Of a stretch of DNA of 11,872 nucleotides, positions 1-6,659 are shown one piece after another. The stretch lies in assembly GCA_038217425.1 (NCBI GenBank), contig JBBQPM010000205.1:1-11872 (forward strand), written 5' to 3'. Below the pieces are notes generated by a model. It saw only the letters and a program-made list of their open reading frames with translations, ran no database searches and was not told the DNA's origin. Every line of letters begins with the position of its first letter. Within the stretch, counting starts at the first letter, position 1. Source of the stretch: JAIEPT01 sp038217425 (GTDB taxonomy: Bacteria; Planctomycetota; Planctomycetia; Gemmatales; Gemmataceae). Made by a program: the position numbers and the translations under genes.

Positions 1-1574
1 AAGGCCTGGCCTTGCGGGATCGGCCTCGTCGGCGGCGTAAAGTTGAAGTAGAACGCGAAGTCGCCGTCTCCCTGGCAGACCTTGAGCAGCAAGTCGTGTT
101 TGCCGGGCTGGAGCTTGAGCAACAGGCGATTTTGATCGGGCGCCGCCCCGCGGTGCATCGGTTCGCTGAGAATCTTTTTGCCGTCGAGCCAGACGCTCAG
201 CGTGTCATCGCTGCCGAGGCTGATCGGGACTTCAGTGTATTTCTCGACTTCGATGGTGCGCGTCAGGTAGATGCCGACCCAGTTGCGATCTTGCGGCGGG
301 AAGAGATCGAGCAGCGAGACGACGGCGCCGTCGGTGAAGTCGCGCGGCTTCCAGGCGATCTTCTGATCCATCTTGCCGACGTAGGCGGCGGCGAGGTCGA
401 TCTTTTCCTCGCAGGGATGCTTGGCCTCGAAGCCCTTGCCGCCGGTGTTGTCGACGGGGCCGAGATAGGACCACTTGCCCCACTTGGGTGCCGAGGGGGC
501 GGGGGGGATGACGACGCCGACGTTCTTGTAGAGCCGCATGCCGTGGTAGCCGTTGGCGAGGAGGATGTCGGGTTTGCCGTCGCGGTCGTAGTCGAGCCAG
601 GCGGCGGCGGTGAGGTTCCAGGCGGCTTCTTGCGGCAGGAGTTGGCTGTCGTCGCGGAGCGCGCCGCCGCCGAGATTGGTGAAGAGTCTCGGACCCAGGG
701 TCGTGGCCACCATGAGATCTTGCAGGCCGTCGGCGTTGTAATCGGCCCACACGGCCGAGCGGGCGCCGACGAGTCCCGGGATCATGACCTCGGCCATCGT
801 CTCGCCCGAGTTCTGTAGGAGGATGACACGGCCGCCGCCGATCAGGCTGACGTCGGGTTTACCGTCGCCGTCGAAATCGACGATCGAGATCGCCTGGGCG
901 TCGGGTTCGATGCGTGCGAGCGGGGAGATGTGCGTGAAGCCGGGCATGTTCTGGATGCGGCGAAACTCTTCGCCTCCCCAGCCGACGAAGTCGCGCTTCT
1001 GGTTGTAGTCCAGAATCTTGAGGCTGGACTTGAGCCGTTGGATCTTGGCGGTGCGGTTGTGGAGTTCTTCCTTGTTGCCGTCCATCATGCAGGGGACGAC
1101 GACTTCCTGCCCGGCGAGCATGGCCGCGACGAGGCCGGCGACCTTTTCCGGCGCCCCGCAGTAGCTGCGCAGGAGGAACGGCTCGGCATGGCTGTGATTC
1201 CACCACTCGCCGCCGGCGTAGGCTTGATACCACCAGTTGCCGATGCACGTCTCGCTGGCGCCGCCGTTGTAAAAGAAGGCCGCGATCTTGCCCGGCTCCG
1301 CCCAGTCCATGGTCGGCTTCCACTCGTTGGGCCTCAGGCCGTTCCGGCCGATGTTGTGCTTGATGACGTCCTGGCTATGCACGCCCTTGACGTCCTTCAC
1401 CTTCCGGTAGATGATGAAGTTCTTTTCGCGGTCGACCTGTTCGACGCGCATGAGCACGATGTTCGTCGATTGCGCGACGACCTGCCCAAAGCTATGCGGC
1501 ACCTCGATGTAGGAGAAAGCTCGGGGCGTCAGCACGGCGAGCACGACCAACGGCAGACAAAATCGGCGCAGCAT
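1..1574 (-). CDS. Secreted FG-GAP/VCBS-repeat protein, C-terminus cut off by window edge
   Basis: At least 524 residues are read from ATG 1574 to the window edge with no stop; the C-terminus is missing. A GGAGG ribosome site lies at 1583-1587, 8 nt before the ATG. Residues 1-21 form a signal peptide (MLRRFCLPLVVLAVLTPRAF), so the product is exported. Residues 22-200 form a domain I cannot name, with a Trp-rich stretch near 113-126. Three FG-GAP/VCBS-type units follow, each with an Asp-rich calcium-binding loop: DFDGDGKPD at 233-241, DYNADGLQD at 278-286 and DYDRDGKPD at 328-336. Such units pack as beta-propeller blades. Residues about 435-512 (GSDDTLSVWLDGKKIL near 454) resemble a PA14-like or carbohydrate-binding beta-sandwich. 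Binding or adhesion outside the cytoplasm is likely; no catalytic residues are recognised. It follows trpB on the same strand after a 328-bp gap holding a large inverted-repeat cluster, so cotranscription is doubtful. The family call is firm and the substrate is unknown. Confidence 0.88.
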   Translation of the reverse strand, partial: MLRRFCLPLVVLAVLTPRAFSYIEVPHSFGQVVAQSTNIVLMRVEQVDREKNFIIYRKVKDVKGVHSQDVIKHNIGRNGLRPNEWKPTMDWAEPGKIAAFFYNGGASETCIGNWWYQAYAGGEWWNHSHAEPFLLRSYCGAPEKVAGLVAAMLAGQEVVVPCMMDGNKEELHNRTAKIQRLKSSLKILDYNQKRDFVGWGGEEFRRIQNMPGFTHISPLARIEPDAQAISIVDFDGDGKPDVSLIGGGRVILLQNSGETMAEVMIPGLVGARSAVWADYNADGLQDLMVATTLGPRLFTNLGGGALRDDSQLLPQEAAWNLTAAAWLDYDRDGKPDILLANGYHGMRLYKNVGVVIPPAPSAPKWGKWSYLGPVDNTGGKGFEAKHPCEEKIDLAAAYVGKMDQKIAWKPRDFTDGAVVSLLDLFPPQDRNWVGIYLTRTIEVEKYTEVPISLGSDDTLSVWLDGKKILSEPMHRGAAPDQNRLLLKLQPGKHDLLLKVCQGDGDFAFYFNFTPPTRPIPQGQA

Positions 1575-1684
1575 ATTCGGATCCTCCGGATGACACTGTA
1601 AGTGAAGACGCCGCGGGACGCAAGTTAGGAAACGGAGAATCCGCCGGACTCAGACCATTTCGCGATTGCGACTTGCCAGGGGAC

Positions 1685-1866
1685 GTCGGCCTGTAGGGCC
1701 GACTCTTATAGCCCAGGCCGTGAGGCCTGGGTAAGCTACAACGCCTATCTCGGCCCTGCAAGGGCCGCTCGGCAGCATCCTCGCGAGCGGCCCCTACAGG
1801 GCCGACTATAAACATCGACCTACCCAGGCCTCACGGCCTGGGCTGTATGAGACGGCCTTTCAGGCC
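1685..1866. repeat. Compound nested inverted repeat with six GGCC hairpins
   Basis: This non-coding element fills most of the 1575-1902 gap. It contains small hairpins at 1685-1703 (GTCGGCC/GGCCGAC), 1712-1731 (CCCAGGCC/GGCCTGGG), 1751-1767 (CGGCCCT/AGGGCCG), 1789-1803 (GGCCC/GGGCC), 1823-1842 (CCCAGGCC/GGCCTGGG) and 1854-1866 (GGCCT/AGGCC). They also nest: 1711-1733 is the exact 23-nt reverse complement of 1821-1843, and inside it 1750-1771 pairs with 1784-1805 over 22 nt with two mismatches. The region can therefore fold as a row of small hairpins or as one long hairpin. It lies between trpB and the FG-GAP gene, both on the minus strand. No gene is seen in this gap. Confidence 0.9.
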
Positions 1867-1902
1867 GAAGAGAATAGCGCCCACAGGCATTTGTGAAATG
1901 GT

Positions 1903-3111
1903 CTAATCGATCGATTCGCCCAACAGCCGGGCGACCTCGAAGCAATCCTTGTCGCCGCGGCCGGAGAAACAGATGACGACGACGTCATCCTTGGCTCGCT
2001 TCGCCGCCTGGCGCATGCCCTCGACGACCGCATGGGCCGTTTCCAGCGCGGGCAAAATCCCCTCGAGTTTGCTGGCGAGCGCAAAGCCCTGCAGCGCCTC
2101 ACTGTCTTCGACGGCGACGTATTCGACTCGGCCGGTGTCCTTCCAGTAGCTATGTTCGGGACCGACGCCGGGATAATCCAGGCCCGCGGAGATCGAGTGG
2201 ACCGGCGCGGTCTGGCCGTCGCTGTCCTGGAGGACGTAGCTAAAGGTGCCGTGCAAGACGCCGGGCTTGCCGTGGCACAGAGTCGAGGCGTGATCGCCGG
2301 GCTTGGCGCCGCGGCCGCCCGCTTCGACGCCGACCAGTGACACACTTGTGTCACCGACGAACGGATAGAAGATGCCCGCCGAATTGCTGCCGCCGCCGAC
2401 GCAGGCGACGACGACGTCGGGCAATCGGCCCACTTGCTTTTGACACTGCTCGCGCGCCTCCCGGCCGATGATCGACTGGAAGTCGCGGACCATGGCCGGG
2501 AACGGATGCGGGCCGACCACGCTGCCGATGATGTAGTGCGTATCCTGCACGCTCGACATCCAGTCGCGCATCGCCTCGTTGATGGCGTCGCGCAGCGTCT
2601 TGCTGCCGCTGGTCACGGTGATGACTTCCGTCCCCATCGCCCGCATTTTGAAGACGTTGAGTTTCTGCCTGCGAACGTCTTCCTCGCCCATGTAGACCTG
2701 GCACTTGAGGCCGAACAGAGCCGCGGCGGTCGCACTGGCGACGCCATGCTGCCCGGCGCCGGTCTCGGCGATGATGCGCGGCTTGCCCATGCGTTTCGTG
2801 AGCAGAGCCTGGCCGATGCAGTTGTTGATCTTGTGGGCGCCGGTGTGGTTGAGGTCTTCGCGCTTGAGGTAGATGCGGGCGCCGCCGGCCTTCTCGGTCA
2901 GGCGTTCGGCCAAAAACAGGGGCGAGGGCCGACCGACATACTGCGTCATGTAGTAGTCGAACTGCCGATGGAACTCCGGATCGACCTTCGCGGCTTCGTA
3001 GTATTCGGTGAGTTGCCGAAGGGCGTACATGAGCGTTTCGGGGACGTAGCGCCCGCCGAAAGCGCCGAATCGGCCTTGAAGATCGGGCACGGCGGCAGAT
3101 GCAGTCGTCAT
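1903..3111 (-). CDS. trpB: Tryptophan synthase beta chain
   Basis: TrpB is the PLP-dependent beta subunit that joins indole and L-serine to make L-tryptophan, the last step of tryptophan synthesis. It acts in the cytoplasm with TrpA. The 402-residue product has the family's usual length. The start at 3111 begins MTTASAAVPDLQGRFGAFGG and has an AAGGA ribosome site at 3118-3122. Key residues are present: PLP-lysine K94 in GAHKINN, catalytic E116 in AETGAGQHG, the phosphate-binding GGGSN at 239-243, D312 in LDYPGVGPEH, and S383 in CFSGRGDKD. Spacing matches the well-studied enteric enzyme (K87, E109, GGGSN 232-236). The frame stays open upstream to 3231, but that stretch lies in a repeat and overlaps the DUF1501 gene, so it is not used. 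No trpA, trpF or trpC lies nearby, so trpB is separate from any trp operon here. Identification is secure. Confidence 0.98.
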   Translation of the reverse strand: MTTASAAVPDLQGRFGAFGGRYVPETLMYALRQLTEYYEAAKVDPEFHRQFDYYMTQYVGRPSPLFLAERLTEKAGGARIYLKREDLNHTGAHKINNCIGQALLTKRMGKPRIIAETGAGQHGVASATAAALFGLKCQVYMGEEDVRRQKLNVFKMRAMGTEVITVTSGSKTLRDAINEAMRDWMSSVQDTHYIIGSVVGPHPFPAMVRDFQSIIGREAREQCQKQVGRLPDVVVACVGGGSNSAGIFYPFVGDTSVSLVGVEAGGRGAKPGDHASTLCHGKPGVLHGTFSYVLQDSDGQTAPVHSISAGLDYPGVGPEHSYWKDTGRVEYVAVEDSEALQGFALASKLEGILPALETAHAVVEGMRQAAKRAKDDVVVICFSGRGDKDCFEVARLLGESID

Positions 3112-3125
3112 GGAATATCCTTCAT

Positions 3126-3177
3126 AGCCCGGGGACGGCGTCCCTGGGGACTCCCCAGGGACAGCCGTCCCTGGGCT
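3126..3177. repeat. Inverted repeat, copy A of the AGCCCAGGGA family
   Basis: Two arms meet back to back with almost no loop: 3126-3150 (begins AGCCCGGGGACGGC) and 3151-3177 (ends GCCGTCCCTGGGCT). They match with one substitution and one 1-nt indel. Each arm also contains its own small hairpin; the right one is CCAGGGAC-AGCC-GTCCCTGG read on the plus strand. The element lies in the 82-bp gap between the DUF1501 stop and the trpB start. Both genes are on the minus strand, so it sits in the trpB leader or the DUF1501 3' end. It shares sequence with 8057-8157. Confidence 0.9.
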
Positions 3178-3193
3178 TTCGCAGAACGCTTCA

Positions 3194-4588
3194 TTATAGG
3201 AGGATCGGTTCGATGAGTTCGCCGTGCACATCCGTCAGCCGCATGTCGCGGCCGCCGAAGCGCAGCGTCAGGCGCGTGTGGTCGATGCCCAAGAGATGCA
3301 GCATCGTCGCATGGAGATCGTGGATCTCGTACTTGCCTTCGACCGCCTTGTAGCCGAACTCGTCGGTTTGGCCGTACGCGAAGCCCGGCTTCACTCCGCC
3401 GCCGGCGAACCAGACGGTGAAGCCGAACGGATTGTGATCGCGGCCGTCGGCCCCTTGCGCGAACGGCGTGCGGCCGAACTCGCCGGCGAAGACGACCAGC
3501 GTCGAATCCCACAGGCCGCGCGCTTTGAGATCGTAAAGCAGCGCCGCGATCGGCTGATCGACGGCGAGGGCGTTGTTCTGATGCCCGGTGCGGAGGTTGC
3601 CGTGCTGATCCCAGCGGTCGGCGCCGACATTCGGGCATGTGATCTCGATGAACCGGGCGCCGCGCTCGATGAGTCGGCGCGCGACGAGACATTGATTCGC
3701 GTAGATGCGCGTCGGGGCATAGCCGGCGTTGATGCCGTAGAGATCGCGCGTCGCCTCAGTTTCGCCGGCGACGTCCATCAGTTCGGGAATCGCGGTCTGC
3801 ATGCGAAACGCGGTCTCATAGTTGGCGATCGCCGATTCGATCTGGTCGGCATTACCGGTGCGATTCAAAATTCCCTGATCGAGCCGGCGCAGGAGATCGA
3901 TCTTGGCACGCTGATTCGCCGGCGTCTCGGTGCTCGCAAGATTGGCGACCGGCGGATTGGCGGCGCGGAAGATTGAGCCCTGGTACGCGGCGGGCAGGAA
4001 GCCGGAGTTGAAATTGTCGAGCCCGCCGGGAGGAATCAGGCCGCCGTTGAGAACGATGAAGCCGGGCAGGTTTTGATTCTCGCTCCCCAGCCCGTAGCTG
4101 ATCCAGGCGCCCATGCTCGGCCGACCCTGGATGCCGGAGCCGGTGTGGAGGAAGTAGTTGGCGCTGGTGTGTTCGGGGAACTTCGACGTCATGGAGCGGA
4201 CGAAGCAGAGGTCGTCGATGCGCTTGGCCAGATGCGGAAAGAGTTCGCTGCACCACAGGCCGCTTTGGCCATGTCGGCGGAACTTCCAATGGCTCTTCAT
4301 CACCCGGCCGATGTTATTGAACTGGGTCGGCTCGACGCGGAAGATCGAATGCGGATCCTGCCCGTGGTAGCGTTCGAGGGCGGGCTTGTAGTCGAAAGTA
4401 TCGACCTGCGAGGGGGCGCCGTCCATGTAGAGGAAGATGATGTTCTTCACCTTCGCGGGATGATGGAGCTGTGCGAGCGCGGGACGATTCCCCTGCGCCC
4501 ACTGGCGCGACAGCGCCGTAAGGGCGACGGCGCCGAAGCCGTTGGCGCAACCCAGGAGCATCTGCCTTCGTGTGAAAAAACGTCGCAT
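3194..4588 (-). CDS. DUF1501 family protein, Tat-exported
   Basis: The 464-residue product is a typical full-length member of DUF1501, a family that is very expanded in planctomycetes and related in fold to the sulfatase/alkaline phosphatase superfamily. Its biochemical role is not established. Residues 1-28 form a Tat-type signal: TRRQMLLG at 6-13, then a hydrophobic stretch to about 26. Conserved parts include FLYMDGAPSQVDTFDYKP (52-69), the DQHGN stretch (327-331), FAGEFGRTPF (367-376), DGRDHNPFGF (381-390), and the C-terminal block GGRDMRLTDVHGELIEPI (445-462). Cys14 follows LLG, but no hydrophobic core precedes it, so a lipoprotein site is unlikely. No clear ribosome site precedes ATG 4588. 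These genes usually sit beside a DUF1549/DUF1553 (often cytochrome-like) partner; here the upstream neighbour is a kinase and the downstream neighbour is trpB, so the gene is an orphan. Family assignment is firm; function is open. Confidence 0.95.
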   Translation of the reverse strand: MRRFFTRRQMLLGCANGFGAVALTALSRQWAQGNRPALAQLHHPAKVKNIIFLYMDGAPSQVDTFDYKPALERYHGQDPHSIFRVEPTQFNNIGRVMKSHWKFRRHGQSGLWCSELFPHLAKRIDDLCFVRSMTSKFPEHTSANYFLHTGSGIQGRPSMGAWISYGLGSENQNLPGFIVLNGGLIPPGGLDNFNSGFLPAAYQGSIFRAANPPVANLASTETPANQRAKIDLLRRLDQGILNRTGNADQIESAIANYETAFRMQTAIPELMDVAGETEATRDLYGINAGYAPTRIYANQCLVARRLIERGARFIEITCPNVGADRWDQHGNLRTGHQNNALAVDQPIAALLYDLKARGLWDSTLVVFAGEFGRTPFAQGADGRDHNPFGFTVWFAGGGVKPGFAYGQTDEFGYKAVEGKYEIHDLHATMLHLLGIDHTRLTLRFGGRDMRLTDVHGELIEPILL

Positions 4589-4611
4589 CGCGTAGAGACC
4601 AAAAAAGAGTA

Positions 4612-4637
4612 GCCGCAGAGGTCACAGAGGAAACCAC
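4612..4637. repeat. Degenerate CCACAGAG-type repeat copy
   Basis: The sequence GCCGCAGAGGTCACAGAGGA and its flank resemble the CCACAGAGGCACAGAG arms at 5711-5854. It lies just upstream of the DUF1501 start, inside the 199-bp gap 4589-4787. It has no inverted partner nearby, so it is a relic or solo copy. Confidence 0.5.
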
Positions 4638-4725
4638 AAGTGCCTTTTCATTGTATTGCTCTGGACTACTGATCCTCGTGATTCTTCGTTTCTTGACGAT
4701 CGTTGCAATCCGTGTCGCATTTCAT

Positions 4726-4740
4726 TGCGGCTGTGCCGCA
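4726..4740 (-). terminator. Small GC hairpin downstream of the kinase gene
   Basis: TGCGGC-TGT-GCCGCA is a perfect 6-bp stem with a 3-nt loop, about 50 nt past the kinase stop. There is no T tract after it on the minus strand, so an intrinsic terminator is only a possibility. The rest of the 4589-4787 gap shows no gene. Confidence 0.3.
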
Positions 4741-4787
4741 CGACGACCCCTTCGGCCGATCTAGGCGTATTTGCTTATTCTTCAAGC

Positions 4788-5663
4788 TTAACTCGGAACC
4801 ATTCCGTCCAGGCCGTCCTCGGGGCGAATAACGAGTTTGTGCACCAGTGCGGCGAGGGTCTCCTGAATGTGCGACACGCGCTGCGGGCGATGATGCGGCT
4901 TGAATGCCAGGCATTGATGAATGAGCTTCGCCAACCCCTCGGGCGCCCGGGGTTGCAACTCGCACACGGGTTTGAGCGCCTGCGCGAACGATTTCTCGTC
5001 CAGCGCCAGGCCCCCGGCCACCGGCAACACGTTAGGAGGATGCCGAAACGTCACGAGCCGATACATCGTCGCCCCGAAATTGTAGATGTCCGTCAGTTCG
5101 TTGACGATGCTCTTGCGCGCCTGCTCCGGAGCCATGTATTCCGGCGTCCCTTGCACGCGCCCCTTCGACTCTCCCTTCATCCACGCCAGGCCGAAGTCAA
5201 TGATCTTCACCTGCCCCTTATTGCTGAGCAGCACGTTGTTCGGCTTGAGATCGGCATGGCACACGCCCCGGCGATGCATGTGAAACAGCCCGCCGGCGAT
5301 GCGTTCGAAGATCTGCACGAGCCGGGGCATCGTAAGCGCGGTGATGGCATCGAGCGTTTTGCCCTGGACGTACTCGATCAAGAGATGCAGCTTGCGGACG
5401 CGCCAGAGCCAATCGCGCTTCAGTTCCAGGGCGTGGATGCGGATCAGATTCGGATGATCGAAGAGCCTGGCAATGCGAAATTCGTGCTCGGCCTGAATGC
5501 GGAACTTTTGATGCTCAGCCGACTCGACCGGAACGACCTTGAGGGCGTAATGCTTCTTGTCGGCGTCCCGGCGGATGTGCAAGATCGTGCTATGCGCCCC
5601 GGCTCCCAGGTTGCCCAAGATCTGGAACGCGCCGATCGAGGTGATTTCCGACATGAGATTCAT
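4788..5663 (-). CDS. Soluble Hanks-type Ser/Thr protein kinase (kinase domain only)
   Basis: The 291-residue product is a nearly bare eukaryotic-like protein kinase domain, transferring ATP phosphate to Ser/Thr of partner proteins in the cytoplasm. Motifs appear in order: the glycine loop LGNLGAGAHS (16-25), ATP-binding lysine K42 in YALKV, helix-C glutamate probably E61, catalytic loop HADLKPNN (136-143; D138, N143), DFG at 156-158, APE at 178-180, D192 and R259. The Arg of the usual HRD motif is Ala137, making it a non-RD kinase, so activation-loop phosphorylation may not be needed. No membrane segment, PASTA repeat or sensor domain is visible, unlike many bacterial kinases. The start is uncertain: ATG 5663 is used here. 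ATG 5654 is an alternative, neither has a Shine-Dalgarno site, and a TTG at 5705 would add residues that look unrelated. It lies 5' of DUF1501 on the same strand, 199 bp apart. Substrate unknown. Confidence 0.92.
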   Translation of the reverse strand: MNLMSEITSIGAFQILGNLGAGAHSTILHIRRDADKKHYALKVVPVESAEHQKFRIQAEHEFRIARLFDHPNLIRIHALELKRDWLWRVRKLHLLIEYVQGKTLDAITALTMPRLVQIFERIAGGLFHMHRRGVCHADLKPNNVLLSNKGQVKIIDFGLAWMKGESKGRVQGTPEYMAPEQARKSIVNELTDIYNFGATMYRLVTFRHPPNVLPVAGGLALDEKSFAQALKPVCELQPRAPEGLAKLIHQCLAFKPHHRPQRVSHIQETLAALVHKLVIRPEDGLDGMVPS

Positions 5664-5690
5664 TGTAGGAACGGCGTCGAGGCGTGGCAC
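5662..5690 (-). promoter_or_regulatory. Possible promoter overlapping the kinase start
   Basis: Read on the minus strand, GTGCCA (5690-5685) is followed after 17 nt by TACAAT (5667-5662), matching the -35/-10 consensus at 4/6 and 5/6 positions. Transcription would begin near 5655, almost at ATG 5654, giving a leaderless message. This would favour ATG 5654 over 5663. Inferred by eye only. Confidence 0.25.
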
Positions 5691-5710
5691 AGTTACAAAA
5701 GACAATGCCT

Positions 5711-5854
5711 AACCACAGAGGCACAGAGAGCACAGAGGAAGGGGAAAAGAATAGAAAAGGGAGACGGTCCGAGATTGATCAGCGAAAGCGACGCGTTTTT
5801 CTTTCTACTCTCTCCCTCTTTGTCTTTCTCTGTGTTCTCTGTGCCTCTGTGGTT
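5711..5854. repeat. Long inverted repeat with CCACAGAGGCACAGAG arms
   Basis: The arms 5711-5737 (starts AACCACAGAGGCACAGAG) and 5828-5854 (its reverse complement) match over 27 nt with one mismatch. About 90 nt lie between them, with a purine-rich run after the left arm and a pyrimidine-rich run before the right arm that extend the symmetry loosely. It sits between the divergent kinase and 209-residue-protein genes. CCACAGAG-type intergenic repeats are, to my recollection, widespread in environmental bacterial genomes. The 5664-5979 gap holds no gene. Confidence 0.9.
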
Positions 5855-5880
5855 CGCTCTTAATACGAACACCCCTAGCG

Positions 5881-5909
5881 TTGCTATCGGTTCTCTTCTC
5901 GAATAGTAT
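5881..5909 (+). promoter_or_regulatory. Candidate sigma70-like promoter for the 209-residue protein (and zwf)
   Basis: TTGCTA (5881-5886) and TAGTAT (5904-5909) are separated by exactly 17 nt; each matches consensus at 4/6 positions. A start near 5917 would give a leader of about 60 nt before ATG 5980. It lies just outside the CCACAGAG inverted repeat. Confidence 0.35.
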
Positions 5910-5979
5910 GACGAAAACTTGTCCGCTCGGCGTGCGGCCGGTGTTACTCCCATGCCCCACTTCCCACGGAGTCCAAATC

Positions 5980-6609
5980 ATGAAGCGCGCCCTTCTCGGC
6001 CTGTGCCTGCTGTTCCCCTCGGCCCTCCGCGCCGACCCTGCCTTCGACGCCTTCGTCGATATGAAACGCCTGGGCGACGCCCTTGCCAAGGTCGACGTCC
6101 CCGGCATCACCGATTGCGCCCTGCTCCTGCAGCACGGCGAGAAAGTTCTGCTCCGCAACCATCCGAGCCTCAAGTCGGCAAAGCTCTTCGACCTCGCCCT
6201 GAACCTGGCCCTGGAGAAATCGGATTCCGCCAGCGTCCAGCGCCTCGACAAAGCCCTCCGTCCCGCCGCCAATCCCGAGCTGCTCGCCCGGCTCAACCTC
6301 GCCCTGCAGCTCAGCCAGAAGAAACGCAAGCTCGATCCGTTCGCCGGGCAGTCGGCATCCCCCGAGGCGCTGGCCATCTATAAGGCCCTGGGCGACGACA
6401 TTCGGCTCGCCAAGAACTTGAACGATCGCAACGGGTTAACGAATCTGAAGAAGACCATCGACAACCTGACGGAGCTGACGGCCGACCAGCGCGGGCAGTT
6501 GCTGGCGCAGATCGACAGTTCGCTCACCACGGCCGGCGCCGCCCGCGCCGCCGATCCTGACGAGGATTTCTTGACGACGCTGGCGCGGACCAGCAAAGCG
6601 AAGAAGTAA
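5980..6609 (+). CDS. Unrecognised secreted 209-residue protein
   Basis: I do not recognise this protein. The start at ATG 5980 has GGAG at 5968-5971, 8 nt upstream, and opens directly with a signal peptide (MKRALLGLCLLFPSALRA, cleavage probably after A18), so the mature protein is exported. The reading frame stays open back to 5881, but only a TTG is available there and it would bury the signal. The mature part of about 190 residues is rich in Leu, Ala, Lys and Asp. It looks mainly helical, with Leu/Ala-spaced segments at about 66-114 and 128-185 that suggest a helical-bundle or coiled-coil fold. Two mature cysteines do not occur (only C46), and no catalytic motif is visible. The C-terminus is short and basic (TSKAKK). 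The gene lies 50 bp ahead of zwf on the same strand and could be cotranscribed, but a functional link is not implied by the sequence. Confidence 0.75.
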   Translation: MKRALLGLCLLFPSALRADPAFDAFVDMKRLGDALAKVDVPGITDCALLLQHGEKVLLRNHPSLKSAKLFDLALNLALEKSDSASVQRLDKALRPAANPELLARLNLALQLSQKKRKLDPFAGQSASPEALAIYKALGDDIRLAKNLNDRNGLTNLKKTIDNLTELTADQRGQLLAQIDSSLTTAGAARAADPDEDFLTTLARTSKAKK

Positions 6610-6659
6610 ACTCGTATAACGGAGAGAAGCGGCTCATCCTCTCCCCTTGCGAGGTCTGC

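Noticed and set aside
12..1601. Two long plus-strand open frames (12-818 and 930-1601)
   Set aside because: They are antisense to the FG-GAP gene, which has a signal peptide, a ribosome site and three Asp-rich repeats in one continuous frame.
1595..1623. Possible promoter TTGCGT-17-TACAGT upstream of the FG-GAP gene on the minus strand
   Set aside because: The -35 matches only 3/6 and the predicted transcript start would fall on the ribosome site, leaving an implausibly short leader.
1685..1866. CRISPR array or tRNA-like structure
   Set aside because: The units are palindromes in alternating orientation with irregular spacing, not direct repeats with even spacers, and no cloverleaf or anticodon arm can be made.
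3112..3231. Upstream extension of trpB to ATG 3231
   Set aside because: It would overlap the DUF1501 gene and translate the inverted repeat; the start at 3111 has its own ribosome site and gives the normal TrpB N-terminus.
4656..5906. 416-codon plus-strand open frame across the kinase and the CCACAGAG repeat
   Set aside because: It is antisense to a kinase with complete motifs and runs through a repeat arm; there is no ribosome site or domain.
6621..6644. GGAGAG/CTCTCC stem between the 209-residue protein and zwf
   Set aside because: A 6-bp stem with a 12-nt loop and no T tract is too weak to call a terminator or attenuator.
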